Shown here piece by piece: positions 11,301 to 26,145 of a DNA stretch of 64,000 bases. Source of the DNA: Chaetoceros tenuissimus (lineage: Eukaryota > Bacillariophyta > Thalassiosirophyceae > Chaetocerotales > Chaetocerotaceae); the NCBI GenBank assembly GCA_021927905.1, contig BLLK01000023.1, positions 992,001-1,056,000 of the forward strand. The letters run 5' to 3'. The position numbers and the translations under genes were made by a program. Each line of letters begins with the position of its first letter. Position 1 is the stretch's first letter. A model generated the notes under the pieces. It was not told where the DNA came from and did not search any database. It saw only the letters and a program-made list of their open reading frames with translations.

Positions 11301-14300
11301 CTTTCAGTCGAGTTTGGCACATATCTACAATCTTTGCAACAAGAACACATGTATCAACGCATATTCCTTCAATATTCAAAGATGAATGATTTTCTTTTGT
11401 AGAAAGTACTTTCACCATATCATTGATATTCTTTGAAAATGTAGAGATATTAAGAGAGTCCCACTCGACAAGGATATTAGAATGACTTTGCCAAAGTGAA
11501 GTATTTCTTTCGTTCGAATCACCTGTCTCTTTATTTGTCTCTTCATTCGGTTTCACAAATCCATCATTCAATGTTTGTGCAGCCAATAGGGAAGATTTGA
11601 CAATTGCGCATGCTTTTTGAAGCACGTTATTGGCAACTAGTTCTGAAGTCTCCTCCAATGTATGGTTCTCATACTCTGAAAAGTTCTTAGCTAGAAGTAA
11701 ACAGGTACGTAAGTCATGCATGCATTGATCAAATGAGTCTTGAGGAAAGCAATTGGCTTCTAAGTTCATGCTAGTACAATCTTCTACTCGATCAATCGCA
11801 TCTTCGATACCTGCTTTTGCCAATTTAAGGACGCTGACGTCTTCATTTGTAATTAAGCTTCTCTTCTGAATTGGATTGTAGATACTGCTAAGATTCGAAT
11901 GAATCTCTTCAATGATACCAATAATGTCGATACAAGTAGACTTATTGCTGTCGACAAGAGATAAAACAGATTTAATCATCAAAAAGGTCTGACGGATTGT
12001 CTCTTTACAAACTCCGAATTGTCTATCAAAAGTTCTAGCATGTTCAAGCAAATGTGATTGGTGTACAGGTAAAGCATCTTTAACCTTTTCAATGACTTGC
12101 AAAGCTGAAATATTGCTATTGATATCTTCTATGACACTCGCAATCATTGCTCTTTGTTGACAGAGCATGAGTAGACCATGTTCCCCAAAGCCTACCATGA
12201 GATCCATTTCTCGCTTGCTCATGTACTGGCTGCCAACCATTTGAACTTCTGAGCGAAGTCTAGATATCTCAATAGTGCATCGACGAAAGTATTTTTCAGC
12301 ACTATCAAGAGTAGATGCTACTTTTGAATCTAAGGTTGCTGATGATGGAGACTGAATCTGTAGAAGCGCAGACATTTCCCTAATTTCTCTTGGAACGCTC
12401 CATTTCATGCTTGAGTAACCTTCTTTCTTCAAAAGTTTGAATAGATCGACAAGAGCTCTCTGCTTCATCGGTTTTGTTCCTTTATCACGAAGTACATTGA
12501 TGCGCTCGAAAATTGATTCAGTAATGTCGTTCACAAGCTCTTTCGCATCAGAAGCGAAACAATTTTCAGAGGAAGAAAATAGCTTATCCATCTTTTTGGA
12601 GTATTTTGGAATCGAAGTAATCATTTTGTCGAGATTACGAAGAGATTCAGCTTCTACACTCCAGACATGTGACTTGGAATTCAAAAATGGAACTTTGAAG
12701 AAGTCTGAACTAGAAGTTGATTTGGCAGACTTTTTTTTGGACGAATCCTGAAGGTCTGGGAAGATTGAAGAGTTTGATGGCACTTCAGTTATAGGCTGGT
12801 TCTCAGCACCTGGTCCAACCTCGCTATTCGATCTAATGCCACTGAGAAAGTTTTGTTCAAGTACTCTAGCAACAGTCATATCTAGAACCTCTTCATAATC
12901 ATGCACAATCATCATGAGCTTTCTATGACTCTTCTCTGATGAATCAGTTAAAGCATAGTAGGATTGTTCATCCCATTTTGCAAGCTTAACCTCTGACTTC
13001 AGCTTCTTCTCAATTGGTGCTCGAAGAATTTCTTTTGATTCATTAATCATAGTGGTGAAATATTCATAATGACGAACTAGAGAATCAAGGATAACAGATT
13101 TGTTCACTAATTCTAGATCGCCTCTTGCTGTGCCTTGGATGTTCAATTGCTGTGCAAAAGTCTTCAAAATACGAAGTCTCTCATCGAACTGTCCTAATCC
13201 TGATGTCAAAATAAAAGTATCAAGAAGTTTGATAATCTCCGATAAGCTGTCATTGACAACGTTCTCCATCTTGTTCTTGTTGATATGATGAAGTTTACTT
13301 GCTTGCCCCATCCATACCCACTTTGGAAATCTGATAGATGAGTTTTCTATAGCAGGCTCAGTGATATACTCTTTAGAATCGGCATCAAGTGCAAGAATAT
13401 TGTACAATCTCATCCAATGGCGTTTTGCTCGAAGAATATGTGTCTGATCGCGGACATTCAATAGACTTGACCAACTCTGTAGCTCTAACTTTCTCCATTG
13501 AGCAACCAATCGACTAACTCTCTGAAGACTTTCTCCAAGAACAACACGAGTACTTGCATGCTGTTCCCATTCTTGAGCCCTCTTCAAAATGACCTCAAGC
13601 CCTGTCAACATTTTCCCTAAGGATGTTTTCTTTGCATCCATTTGTCGAAGTCTTTCAACAATCTGACCAATGGAAATCAAAATCGAGTTTCCTGGGAAAG
13701 CCCTAATAAGTTGTGAAATCCGAATAAGCAAGCCGCGGAGAGGAGCATCAGCTTTCAATATTTCCATAGGATTGGGATCTTTGTGAAAATCAATGTCTCT
13801 GCATGAATCACTGTTCATGTAGGTATGGAAGTTCAGAAGAGCACCCGAGTCATTCTTGGTATTAATTGATAGGGCATATGAATGCGCTCCTAATCTTGTG
13901 GTTTCGGACTTTATGGAGTCTACAAGCACAAGCGAATTGTTGATCTGAGAGGCAGCAGTGTACGATGCAATAAAATTCTTAATACGTAGTGAGTCGCCCA
14001 TGTTCTCATTCAAAAATAATGCCTGATGAATATCTGAAAGAAATCTCAAGTGTTCTTCAGAAATAGTGAAGTTATTGACTTCAGTCTCTGCAACTTCTTC
14101 ATCGTCATCCAATTCGCCCCCCATCTCAATGGTTTCAACGGACTCGATAATCTTATTGAATTCTTTCGCATGGTCTGGGAATTGCTCTCTATACTCTCTT
14201 TCTTTTTTCTCATCATCGGTCTCATCATCTGGATCAGAAAGGAGGTCGCCAGAGTTTGAAAGATTCCATGCATCTGCCAGTGTCTTGAATATCCAAGAAG

Positions 14301-17300
14301 ACAACTTCAAAATATTTTCATTGTCAACAAGTGATTTCTTCTTCAATATGCATATATTAGTCAAAAGAGCCAGCAAAGTTGATAGTTGGCAATTCTTCTC
14401 CATTTTTGTTACAGCAGATGTCTCTTCAAAACCTCTCGCGATGTACTGGAATGATTTCGAAATATCCTGGAGTATGTCTACCTTGAAAGAGACACCGAGA
14501 TTTACATTGGGATAACTCAATAGTTGGTCCTGAAATTCCATAACTTGTTTGTTGAATGGTGCCTTTTGCTTAGCTTTTTGGTGAATCAGACATCTAAGTG
14601 AATCTTGAATTATACCTAAAGCTGCTAAAAATGGACTTGTTACATCCTCGTAGCAAGCGTATTTCCTTGTTACTTGAGCCTGGAAAGCTACAGCAGAACT
14701 TTGCCAGTTCACTTCTTTCTGTCTATTTGATTCGAACTCTGCTCCCTCCTCATCACTGCAGATACTCTTCATAAGTCCCAATATATTATCCGTACTTGCT
14801 ACAGTTTTTGCAAAATGGTGCACTTCCTTGAAAAAGTCAAAGAATGGTGGAGAATTTGATGGACGCTCAACCTTCTTCTTTTGCTGTCTCGAGCGCTTAT
14901 TTTCTGCGTTCGTAAGAGCGTCAGTAAGATCAAGGATGGAAGGATTGTTTGGCTCAAAGTTACCTGTTTCAAGACCATTCTGGATTCTGATGGCTACAAA
15001 CTTCGAGCCCAATTCTTGTAAATAGTAATCCCATTCACTGACTTTAGCACCTGGTTTCTGTCCAGGATCCATTGGGGAACATGGGATCGATAAATGGAAG
15101 CGAATCAGTCCAACATATATCATAGCTTCATAGAAGGAATCATCATTGTTGCAATCATCCTCAAATTTACTCATTGCAGTCAAGAGAGGAGGGAAGATAT
15201 TAATAGCAAGATGGACAAATAACTTGTGTTTGCAATTGTCCAAATCTCTCTCCGGATTGAAAGAGCCATGAAGTACTCCATCGTAGAAACTTTTGAAAGA
15301 TTCTTCATTTGGAAAAGCATCTCTCAAGGCATTTATGATTCCATGAATGATGTACTTTAATGTAGCAATGGGCGTTTGCAGTGACTTCATTGAGTCCAGA
15401 GAACTAGACAAAATTGTTCTCAAGTGTTTTGCCTGAAACAGTCTTGCCTCCTGATTCTCTAATGTAAGGCAAGGAAATGCAATGCCAGTATCGGTCACAC
15501 GTTTGAATCCTTGAACTCTAAACATGAATTCCGTCAAAATATTCTGATTCATTCTAGGAGCTCCAGCAAAGTACACAAGTCCTGGATAATTGTGTTTCTT
15601 GCTAACAAATGCTTCCACTTCCATAGATGATGTTCTCCAAAATGGAGGTGAGCAAACTATTTCTTCAAGAGAATCAATGTCATTGTAAGAGTTGCACCAG
15701 TTGTGCTTTGAGTGTGTAACCACCAAAGTTGAGAAACAATTTTTGAATAAATATCGCATTGGCTCAGCAGTCTTGGTCAAAGAATCAAGTACCCAGTCAA
15801 TAGTTTGATAAGGTCTTAAATCAGTAATTGACCAAATAGTGCCTTTCAACGAAATAGCAATGAATCTTTTCAATCTAGGAGATACTACCTCTCGCAAAGA
15901 TATCAACACTTTCTCTTCATTTGTTTCTTCTAGAATACTTGCAATCATTTCAATGAGCCAGCGTTCCTCCCGGACACAAACAAATTCAGTAAATTGAGTG
16001 AGCTGAACCCCAGCGAAAGTACTCAAAAGATTTTGAATTGCATCTTCTGACCCTTCCTTGGATTGTTCCTCTCTCAGTGCTTCTAGTTCCTCAAGATCAA
16101 GTTTGTTATCAACAGTCTTGATGGAGGTATCAATAGTGCAGGCATCTAATGTTTTCTCAAAATGACATTTTGCATCGCTTAATTTCCGCTTAAGCATCTG
16201 TACTACGTCTTGAACATTGTAATCTCTCTTCCTGTCTAGGATAGAATCACTCATTTCATCAGTCGTAGCCCAATAAGTCATGGCAAGTGCTGTGAGGTGC
16301 TCTGACTTTAAATCGAAAGTGTAGACAAGTCCTTCGTGTCTATTTTCAAACAACGACTTCAAATCAATCTTTGTACTAGATCCTGATAGCAGTCGCAAGA
16401 ACCCATTGTTCTCATCGGACATAAGAGCATGAGAATTTGCTGCATCTTTTAGACTGAGAAGCGCCTCTGAATTTTCTGCTTTTGCAGGGATAATAGGATG
16501 ACCAATGCGCTTCCAGAAAGAATTTGCATATCTTGCATCTCCACCTTGATTGTAACAAGCTTGATCAATAGTTGCAATTAGTAGTTCGATCTCTCGTCTA
16601 CCGTCCATGACATCATCATGCTTGGCCATCAAAGTAGAATCCATGCGCTCTAAGTGCTTTTTAAACCAGTTCCAGTTCACGAGGAATCCTTTTTCATCAA
16701 AACCTAAAAAGGATGAATCTTGATTGAACTTTGAACGATGAAGAAACTTCCATAATCGATCTCTGCTAATCATGACGTTTCTGAAAGATAGCCAAAATGT
16801 ATCCAATTCCTCATCCCAGCTCTCCACTAATCTTGTTACATTTTGGAAATATCCTTCAAGAGAGTTAAAAAATGGAAATAATATCGGTGTGACTGGACAT
16901 GCAACCTCGGATTTATCAATCTTGTTTCCATACAAATTGAAGGAGACCTCAATCACAGAGAGTGTTGAGATATCAACCCCTTCTAAATTTAAATGTTGGA
17001 GCTTGTGGAAGGTGACAAATTGATCAAATACCTGTGATAATTCACCACTCAAAGCATATTTTCCAATAGAAGCTGCTGAATTAGGTAACTGGTACAGCAC
17101 TGATGATAGACTGTTGTAATATCCTTCGAAAAATACTCCGGCATCTTCTTCTATATTTGACAAGAAGAAAGATGTTGTCAAGGTCGATCTAATAGTTGGA
17201 AGCCTATCGTCACCATGGTTTATCGAAGATGTTACCATATTAGCAATGTTTTTGTCTGCACTAAACATGTCCGTTTGGAACAAAGTTAGACCAAGTGGAA

Positions 17301-20300
17301 GCTCTTCGTTGTCAAGGAATGATTTCAGAATACGTGCATCAGCAAGTATCTTACTGAAACTTGATGCTTTTTCCAATACACTTCTAAGTCCAACAGCTTC
17401 AACCGCTCGAACATCAATATCATCATATGGAAGAGCATAGACTTGTTGATCTTCATCGTCATGAACTTCATATGCAACCTGAATAGGCATTTTCATGCAA
17501 GATCTACTATTGCAACCACGATGAAGAAGATCAATAGACATCTTTGCCATCTCATGGAGGTTTCTACAAGGCTGTTGATCATCAGTCAATTCACTCAAGT
17601 TATTCTCATACTCATGTGCTCTGATCATACACTTTGTGAGGCAAGATGAACGTATGCCTGCCTTCCATGTTGAATCAAGCACATCTAGAGTCAACGCACT
17701 TGCAACCATGTCTCCCTCATCATTTGAAACAGCGGCAGCACTATCGATATCGTTTCCGAAGGGTGGCAAGAGACTCACTTCGATGCATCTATTTCTCATA
17801 GCTCTTGATACCTCTCCAAAGGCAGGATTCATTGAAAGGAACATTCGGAAGTTAGGATGTGGCTTAATAACTCTTGAAGTTCCCATTCCATCTTCATCGA
17901 TACCACACTCTGTGAGAACAAGCTCCCCACCAATTTCCATGAGTGGATTTAGACGGTCTAGAACAGATGATGGGCAGAAATTTACATTTTCCAAGTGCAA
18001 CCAGTAACCATTTTCTAAGGCTTGAACAAGGACGCCGTCGAACCAGCGAAAGTGCACTGCATTGCCATCAGTGATAACCTTTTTACTTCGTTTGAAGGTT
18101 AACAAGTCTGCAGCAGCCGATTGAATACTATCACTACAAATGTTCTTGAACTCAGCACTAGACAAGGATGCTTCTTCGGCAAATGAAATGAGCTTGGAAG
18201 CCAATACCATTGCACTTTTGTTATCTATTACAACAGGGGTGGTGTGTACTCTTCTTAGCTCATCCATTTCAAGTACCAGTTTGTCGTGAGTTTCGCAAAT
18301 ATGTTGGAGAATGTCAACGTGAGATTGATTGGCTCCAAGAGTCAAACACGCAAAAGTCGAGATACTTTTCAAACTTTTGCACAAACGACCTTCTACTTCA
18401 GCCGCATCAATTTGTTCAAATGTACCGATGAGTTCGTTCACGTCAGAAGATGGGGTGAGAGCAATTTCTTCAAGCTGTCTATTACAAGATTCTGCCAAAG
18501 ATTTGATGATAGTTGTCTTTCCACTCGCAACAGAACCAACTAAAAGACACGCCCAGCTCATTTCCACGCACAATCCAATGGCTTCCATAGGTCTAAGTAG
18601 CTTGCGATGGATAGAGCCTTCATTTCCCAATATGATCGAGTCTGAAGGAGGAAGGACATTCATATTTCGTTCAATCATAGCAATTCCAATCCCAATATCA
18701 TTATTACCCACGGTGAATTTGACATCATTACGGACACAATCACGGTCTCCAAAAGAAGCTTCGTATCTTGCAATCAGTTGGGCTCTATCGCGCTCACATC
18801 GAAGTCTTTGTATGTAAATCGTGTCAGCAAATGCTGCATGATTAATCTCTCCAGTCTTCTTGAAATGATTACTAATCAAATCACACCATCGGAACACATC
18901 ACGGAGATTGAATTCCCATGGACTTCCCAACTGTCCATATTTTCTCAATTCAATATCTTCCTGAACTTGATAATTGAATTCTACCATGTTTTCAACAAGA
19001 TCGGAAGGAAGAATTGGAAATTTAGCACTAACTATACCCTTCAAGTCATCCTTAGTCAAAGCCTCGACATATACTTTCGTAAATCTATTCAAAAATGACT
19101 TTGGTAAACCCTTTCTACCGCCTCCTTGCGCAACAGGATTTTGGGCTGCAAAAATTCGAAATGTTGGGGGACAATCAAATGTTTGCCCAAGTTCTGGAAT
19201 ATAAACGCTAGCACGATGATCTAAACAACTATTCAAGCCTTCTAGAACAGACTGTGTTGCAAGATTCAATTCGTCTAAAAGTACCCAATCTCCATTTTTG
19301 ATCGCTTTCAGCAAAGCTCCATCGCACCATTTGAATGTTCCTCCCGTACTTTTATTTCCTTCTTCGTCGGTAGTTTCTTCAGGCATTGGTAAATCGCTAC
19401 CCATCAAGTCGGAAATATCTGTTTGTTCAGACAAGTTGATTCTCACTAAATTATGTCCAGATGCAGCTGCTAGAGCAGATATTAAACTTGAAAAAAAGAG
19501 GGTCAGTTGTATGTCACCAAACCTCAAAACATTCAAAGCTTAATACTTGTCAACTTACCTAGTTTTACCAACTCCTGGACTTCCTTCGAGAAGAATAGGT
19601 TTCGATATTTGCATAGCTCTCAAAACTCTGCGTAGATTCATACCAGTTGTAGGAGCATTGAGCTTAAAGCCAAGTTTGTTGGGGATGTCAACGTCACCAG
19701 TAGGTATGAAGAACGGATGAACTCCAAAGGTTCTTTCAGAGTATAATTTACTATCATCAATATATTCATACTCATCTTCGAAACCTGCAACAGAGTTGTT
19801 ATTACTTGGGATTTTGGATCTTAGGAATCTCTTTGCCATAGCCTTTGTTCCCATAGCTTCCTCGTGAGACAATCCAGTTCCCAAACCAAGTCCATCAAGA
19901 TGCATAAGAGAAGCTCCATGTGCAAATGATGACCAAATACCAAGATCTTTATCCTTGCATGATGTCTCCATTACAAACCTGGCCCAAGCCAAAACATCAC
20001 GGAGAGATAGAACAAAGTCAGCAAAAGTGGACATCGGCTTTCCACACACGTCTCCGTTAAACCAGTTCACGTATTCGAGCATGCTATTTTTGACCAGATC
20101 TACACATGCAGGAGTAATGTATGTGCAACCAAAGCTCCGAAGAGATGAATGTAAAGTTTGTCCAAGGACTAGATCGATATCAGAAGGGTCTGTCACAGAA
20201 GGAACCCAGATCTCAGTGAAACGACTTCTCAATGCTGGCGACAACTCTCTTTTCCCAAAATCACCCCCTGGATTCATTGTGGCAAAAACTCGAAAGTCAT

Positions 20301-23300
20301 CATGAGCTTTAACTTCAGTACTACTTGCACCGTCATCTGAAATGTCACCACCTTTCTCTGCAAGAGTAAGGGTTCGCGAAGGTTCTAAAACGGAGTTCAA
20401 ACGTTCCAAGACAGCATCCTCAGCTAAACTCATTTCATCTAACAAAAATAAAGTTCCATTTCTCATTGAACTAACTAATGGTCCATCAACCCATTCAAAT
20501 AAAGATGCATGTTGCTGAAGAAGAGAGTCAATTTCATCCAAAGACGTGAGAATATCAGCAACATTGATATTTTCAATATCTACATCACTTGCTTCTCCAT
20601 TTTCAAGTTTTCTTCGTTTCGACTTTGATTTACCATTCTTATCTTGGGGAGTCTTGACCAACAAAGATCGAATCGATTTCGCAAGAGCAGTAATTGATTT
20701 AGACGCATTTTCAGGAGCATTGATTTCTTGCGATTTCAAATAATCAGGAATAGTTAAAGAAGCAAAATGCTCGTGCTCGGATATTGCCGCTATTAAATCT
20801 CTGCTCTTTTCAATGATTTTTTCCATAATCAGTTTTCTCCCACGTAGAGGACGCAATCCTCCCAAAAGGTCACTAGTTTCAGTACTTGCATGACAATTGA
20901 CAATCCCTAGTTCTCTATTTAAGAGGACACTCATCAATTGGACAACAGTAGTTTTCCCACATCCAGTTTCTTTTGAGTCATAAGTTAGTGATTTGTGTTC
21001 ATAATTTTGAATAACAAATCATTCCAATAAACTTACCACCGACCAATAAAACAGGTTCTTTTTGTTCTACGCATCTTTCCACAAGGACTAGAAGACGTAA
21101 GAGTGATTTGGTAGGAGCAATAGCTTGAATAGATAGACCAACCCGTTTGGCAGCTTCTTCCATTTGCGCAATTTTGGCAAGTTTATGTCTAGACTCTGCA
21201 TTATCTCCGTAGTAAAGCTCATCACATTTAATCTCGACTTTCATGTGCTCTTCTATTATTTCCTTCACTAATTGCTTTTCCTCTTCATCTCTTAAACGTT
21301 CAGCTAAAAGCATCCATCCATTCATAGCAAGATCATGCTTGGTGATAGCTTTTCTTTCAGCCCAACGAAGTAAATCTCTTGGAGTAATTAAACCATCCTT
21401 CCCTTGGAAAATACCACTTTTACTTCTCCTCTTTCGTAAAGCTGACATGACTTTCACCAACAGCTTGGCATGTGTTGGAGGACAATGACAACGCAGTTCT
21501 AGAATCGTTATCATTTCTTTCTCGGGGATGTCACCAACATGCATTTCTACAAAACGATTTCGAAACGCTCTAGATAAGGGCTTACGACCTCCATATGCTC
21601 CAGATGGATTTTGAGTTGCAAATAATCTAAAGTTTGGATGAGGTTTGACAACTTCATTGATCTCAGCAAGATATAATTCCCTATTGTCATCTAAAAGACG
21701 ATTTAATGCCTCTAGAACTTCACTAGGTGCAAGATTCAATTCATCAAGAATAACCCAATGACCTTTACGCAAAGCTTGGACAAGAATGCCTTCCTGGAAA
21801 CATAATCTTCCACTAGAATCGGAAGCATAGCTACCAGTATATTCCTGAACGTCTGTGTGTTCATGATTATTGATTCTCACACAGCGGTGGCCACATTTTG
21901 CTGCAAGATATTCCACCATCGTTGTCTTACCAGCTGAGGTTGGACCTTCAAGCAGAACAGGCCATGGTCCTGCAGCTACTGCTTGGCTCAGACGACGTAA
22001 ATTCTTGCTCATGGATGCTGTTAATACAAACCGCGTCTTTTTCGACTTTGAAGATGTTTCGGACCAATCATTTTTTTCAATTTCTCCAGTTTTGAGCCAA
22101 AAGGGTTTTGACAGTATGAAATCATCTCCATTGGCGCCTCTTCCACCTGGTCGTCTCCCCGGATGATCCAGTTCCTTTGAAGATATATCTTTGCCTAATG
22201 TACTATTCAATAGCTTCCTCAAAGCTTTCTTGGACTGAGTGTTCAAAGCCCCTTCGAAACCTAACTCATAACCCTCAAGAAGTGCCCTTTTGACACTGAA
22301 CTTTTGTTCCAACATCAAGTTTCGTGCAGCAGAAAGAGCTCTGCACATAGTTCTTAGAGTGTATCTGGGTCTCTGTCCGCCTCCATCTACCAGTGACTGT
22401 TCAGCTAATTTCCTACATTGTAAATATACATCTACTGCACTTATTACACTCTCTGTGTGCTCCAATGGCGTGGCAGAAGGTGCAATAACGCCACTCAAGT
22501 ACCTAGCTGCCACAGATCGAAGCTCAACAGGATCAATTAATTCATCGACATAGATCTCTGTGAAACGAGATCTTAAGCTTGACGGCAAATCTTTCTTCCC
22601 AGCATCTGTTGCTGGATTCATTGCTGCGAAGATTCTAAAGTCGGGATGTCTAGATACTACTTCCGAATCTCCCTTTTCAGTTAAAGTCACACTACTCTTT
22701 GCATCATCCAATAATCCACATAACCTCTCTAGCGTCTCACTAGAAGCAAGGTTAATTTCATCAAGTAGTACCCTTTACGGAATAGGCAATAGTTAGTATT
22801 GAGCTCTTGCTTCAAATTTGCGTAATAGAACATTATAGCCACTCACCATTTACCAGTTCGAATGGCTTCAACAAGAGCTCCTTCAGTAAATACGAATGCC
22901 AAACCCGTATCACACGCTACTCTCTGCTTTTCGAACCTTTCACTGGTTCTTTTAAATTCGAACCATATATCCGCAGAAGCTTGAGTTACTGCACTCTTAT
23001 CCTTCTTCTGCTTCATTTTATCTAATCCCATTTTAGCTGCACGCTGAAAGCACTGTGATAATCTCTTCCATTGTCCCTTTTCATATGCAGCCGTCACATA
23101 ATCCAAGAATTGCGCATTTTGCGATTTAGAAAAACTCGAACAAAATAATTCTACAAAATCTGTATATACATTTCTAGCAATATGGCGAATCTCAAGAGGT
23201 CTATATCCTCCTAGTAAATCAGTAGAATCTGTTTGTAGCGAAAGATTCTGCACTACTAATTCATGGCCAGAAAGTGATGCTAGACGCTGGATCAAGGTTG

Positions 23301-25734
23301 TTTTCCCACATCCCTAAGTGCCCAATCCGTTAGCTCAAAAAAGATCATGAAATGAAATTTTAATGCAATTCTATAGACTCACCGTTTCTCCTACCAAAAG
23401 CGTTGGTTCGTTCTGAGCAATACATACTCCTGCAGACTCCATCAATCTCAATGCATAATTAGTCTCTGCAAAGTTGGAATTTTGAGGAACATTACGGGAC
23501 CCTCTTCTTGGTCGTCGAATGGTACATCTGCCAACTTCTATGTAATCTTCTTGAGTTTGTATTTGCGGTTGGCGATCCTCAATGTATCGAACCGCAGCAG
23601 TGGAAGTGATTCCCCAAATTGGTGCCAAAATCTCTGCAACAAACATTTTCCGAAGGTCACGACATGGACACCAACCAGCAAAGATATCGAATGATTCAGC
23701 CATACATAATATCCTTTGACTTTCTGTACAAAAGGTTGCCCCAGGTTCGAATCGAATGACAGATGCTATCCTCGAAAGTAATTTAACTAAATCACGTACT
23801 GAAGAATGTCTTCCATTTCCAAGCATTGGCATGTTCCTTCGAAATCCTCCAGAAGGGTCTTTCTTTTCTTCATTCGTTGAAACATCTTGCATATCTTCAT
23901 CTGCTCCTGCATCAACCTCATCCGATCTGCCACTCTTGTCTAGTTTCCTCAACACATTCAAAGCAGCATCACTGACAGCTTCTGGTAGATTGGGAAAGAG
24001 TCCCCTACTAACAATTTGCAATTCAGAATAAGGCAAAGGATCAACATGGACTTTTCTCCACAGACCAGGATGCAATAATCGCTTTCCACCGCTTCCAGCA
24101 TTGGATACGCCTTTTCTCAACCGCCGCTTTCCTTGATGAAAACTATCGCTCAAAGAAGGAGTAGTACAAGTTCCAAACATTCTGAAATTAGGATGACACT
24201 TTTCACTCTTGTTCACACCCAATGGCAAAACCCTTTCTTCCAACAATTTCACTAACGCCGCTTGTATTTCCGCTGGACAACTTTCAACATCTTCAAGTAA
24301 GACCCACTTCCCCAATCGTACAGCATTGGTCAATGCTCCTGGTCGCCATGTAAATTCACCTGGAATATCTGTCGCCGCATAGGAACCTAACAAAGTCTTG
24401 GAGTCAGTTTCTTCATCTACATGCAATTCTAGTAATTCATCATGACTATTGGTAGAAGAAGAGGAACAATATTGAGCTAGTTCCCGAATCAAAGATGACT
24501 TTCCTGATCCTCGTGGTCCACATACAAGAATAGGAGGCGGATATGGATCTGAAGCCAAGGCAGTACCCAATAAAGATAAATTTCTAGAAGTCGTTTCCGT
24601 CATGACTAGTGACGATTGTATCCTATTCTCTTCCTCTTCCGATAATGACATGGTAGCTGTGGTTGAAGCAGTAGATAGAATGGTATTTTTACAAGGCATC
24701 AATAGCCCTTGTCCCAAATGAACCAAATTTCTAGGCAAAGATAATTCATTTCGTACTTCATCTGGAGTAGGCAATTCCAATTGTGTATATTCATTATCCT
24801 TTACAAATTGTACCAATCCTTTGAATTGCAAATCTTGACTGGTAGTCTCTTCATCTAGTATAATCCAAGGATGCAATACCCACGGTACCATTTCTTCATC
24901 CTGTTGCATATACTTTACATATGCCATTTTGGAAGTAGGTGTCAAGTTGAAAAAGTGTGAAATAGCCCTTACAGTAAACCATCGAACGGCTGCATACGGA
25001 TGATAATCTCTCTTGGCATATCCACTTGGAGAAGTAATGGTAAAGTCATATGGCGACTTGTCTTCCTCGTCATCATCTTCTTCTTCCATTGGTTCATCGA
25101 CATCCATGGCATCCTCATTCTCTTGAGGTGGTACATATTTCAACAATGCAAAAAGAGGTGTCCATGACCACCACTGTTTCATAGAAGCATGATCATCTCT
25201 CTTGGAAAAGAACTGTACCAAGAAAAAGGTACATTCACTCACGACACGGATATATTTTTCTTTAATATTCGCAAGAGGACACTTGTACTCTATCAAAGAA
25301 AATAGATCCATTGCAAATGGTGCACATTGAGGAGCAAGCGGCAACCAAATTGAAAACAAACAATACATTTCCAAATCTTTAGATCGATTATCTGAATATT
25401 GAATGGAGATACGTGCGACAATGTCAAATGCCACACTCGAAAGATTTCTCAAAATGTTGCGCAACACATCGATGCGAGTTTTGACAATGGTTGGGTCTCG
25501 TTTATAGATGGAATGCGGATCTTGATTCCGACTTGGATCTGGTGGGATTATAGATTCAGGAATTTCCTTGTTGAGGTTAGCTGGGTGACTGGCTTGAAGA
25601 AGTAACGATGCAATGAGGGCAATTGCATCTTCACAGGAAGTTGGAGGCAAAGATGGGACTGAATCATCGTTTGCGAGGAGAGACAAGGAAACAATGATTT
25701 GACGCAGATACGTCAACACCTTGTTGCTCGACAT
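8329..25734 (-). CDS. MDN1: Midasin, giant AAA ATPase of 60S ribosomal subunit maturation
   Basis: Five exons: 25734-23383, 23313-22847, 22772-21037, 20969-19559 and 19486-8329, with introns of 67-74 bp. The joined coding length is 17124 nt, exactly 5708 codons (5707 aa), near the size of human midasin. Six AAA modules are present, with Walker A loops GPRGSGKSS (~405), GETGCGKTT (~784), GPTSAGKTT (~1214), GETGCGKTT (~1518), GSPGVGKTS (~1989) and GSVASGKTT (~2307). A long alpha-helical linker follows, then an Asp/Glu-rich region (~4750-5430), and a C-terminal VWA/MIDAS domain with DNSES (~5492) that fits the DxSxS metal site. In other eukaryotes midasin (Rea1) uses ATP hydrolysis to remove assembly factors such as Rsa4 and Ytm1 from pre-60S particles in the nucleolus and nucleoplasm. 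The gene looks intact and single-copy here. All four introns fall in nucleotide-binding motifs. Confidence 0.97.
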
Positions 25735-26145
25735 GTTGGAATTATGATATAGTTGTTGTGTAGTAGTTGTTATTATTGATTCAAGCAGATTTTGATTTCA
25801 ATTAGATAATACATTTCATGTCAACACACATCTTCATTTCTGGTTTTGTTCTTTGCAAAATATCTTTTCAAGCTGCAAACTTTTGAATGGCTCTCAATAC
25901 TCCCAACCCGACAGATGACGATCGGAGTTCTCATACCGACTAGCCACAAAATGTCAGCGAACTGGAACCATTCAATATCACCGAAGAGGACAAGTACCTT
26001 TCATTCGGAATTTCTACGCACCGTGTTTTTCATTATTTTCAAGCTTGCTTGCATATTTTTGTGTTCTGTGTTGTTCGACTCAAGTGAATACACTACGTAT
26101 TGCCCCTGGAATACTTTATTAAATTTGAATTCTATCCAAGAAAAA
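25735..26145. promoter_or_regulatory. Shared divergent promoter region, midasin and lectin locus
   Basis: These 411 bp separate the start codon of midasin (minus) from that of the RCC1/F5-8C gene (plus), so both promoters must lie here or in the 5' leaders. No TATA box or recognised operator could be assigned with confidence. Confidence 0.5.
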
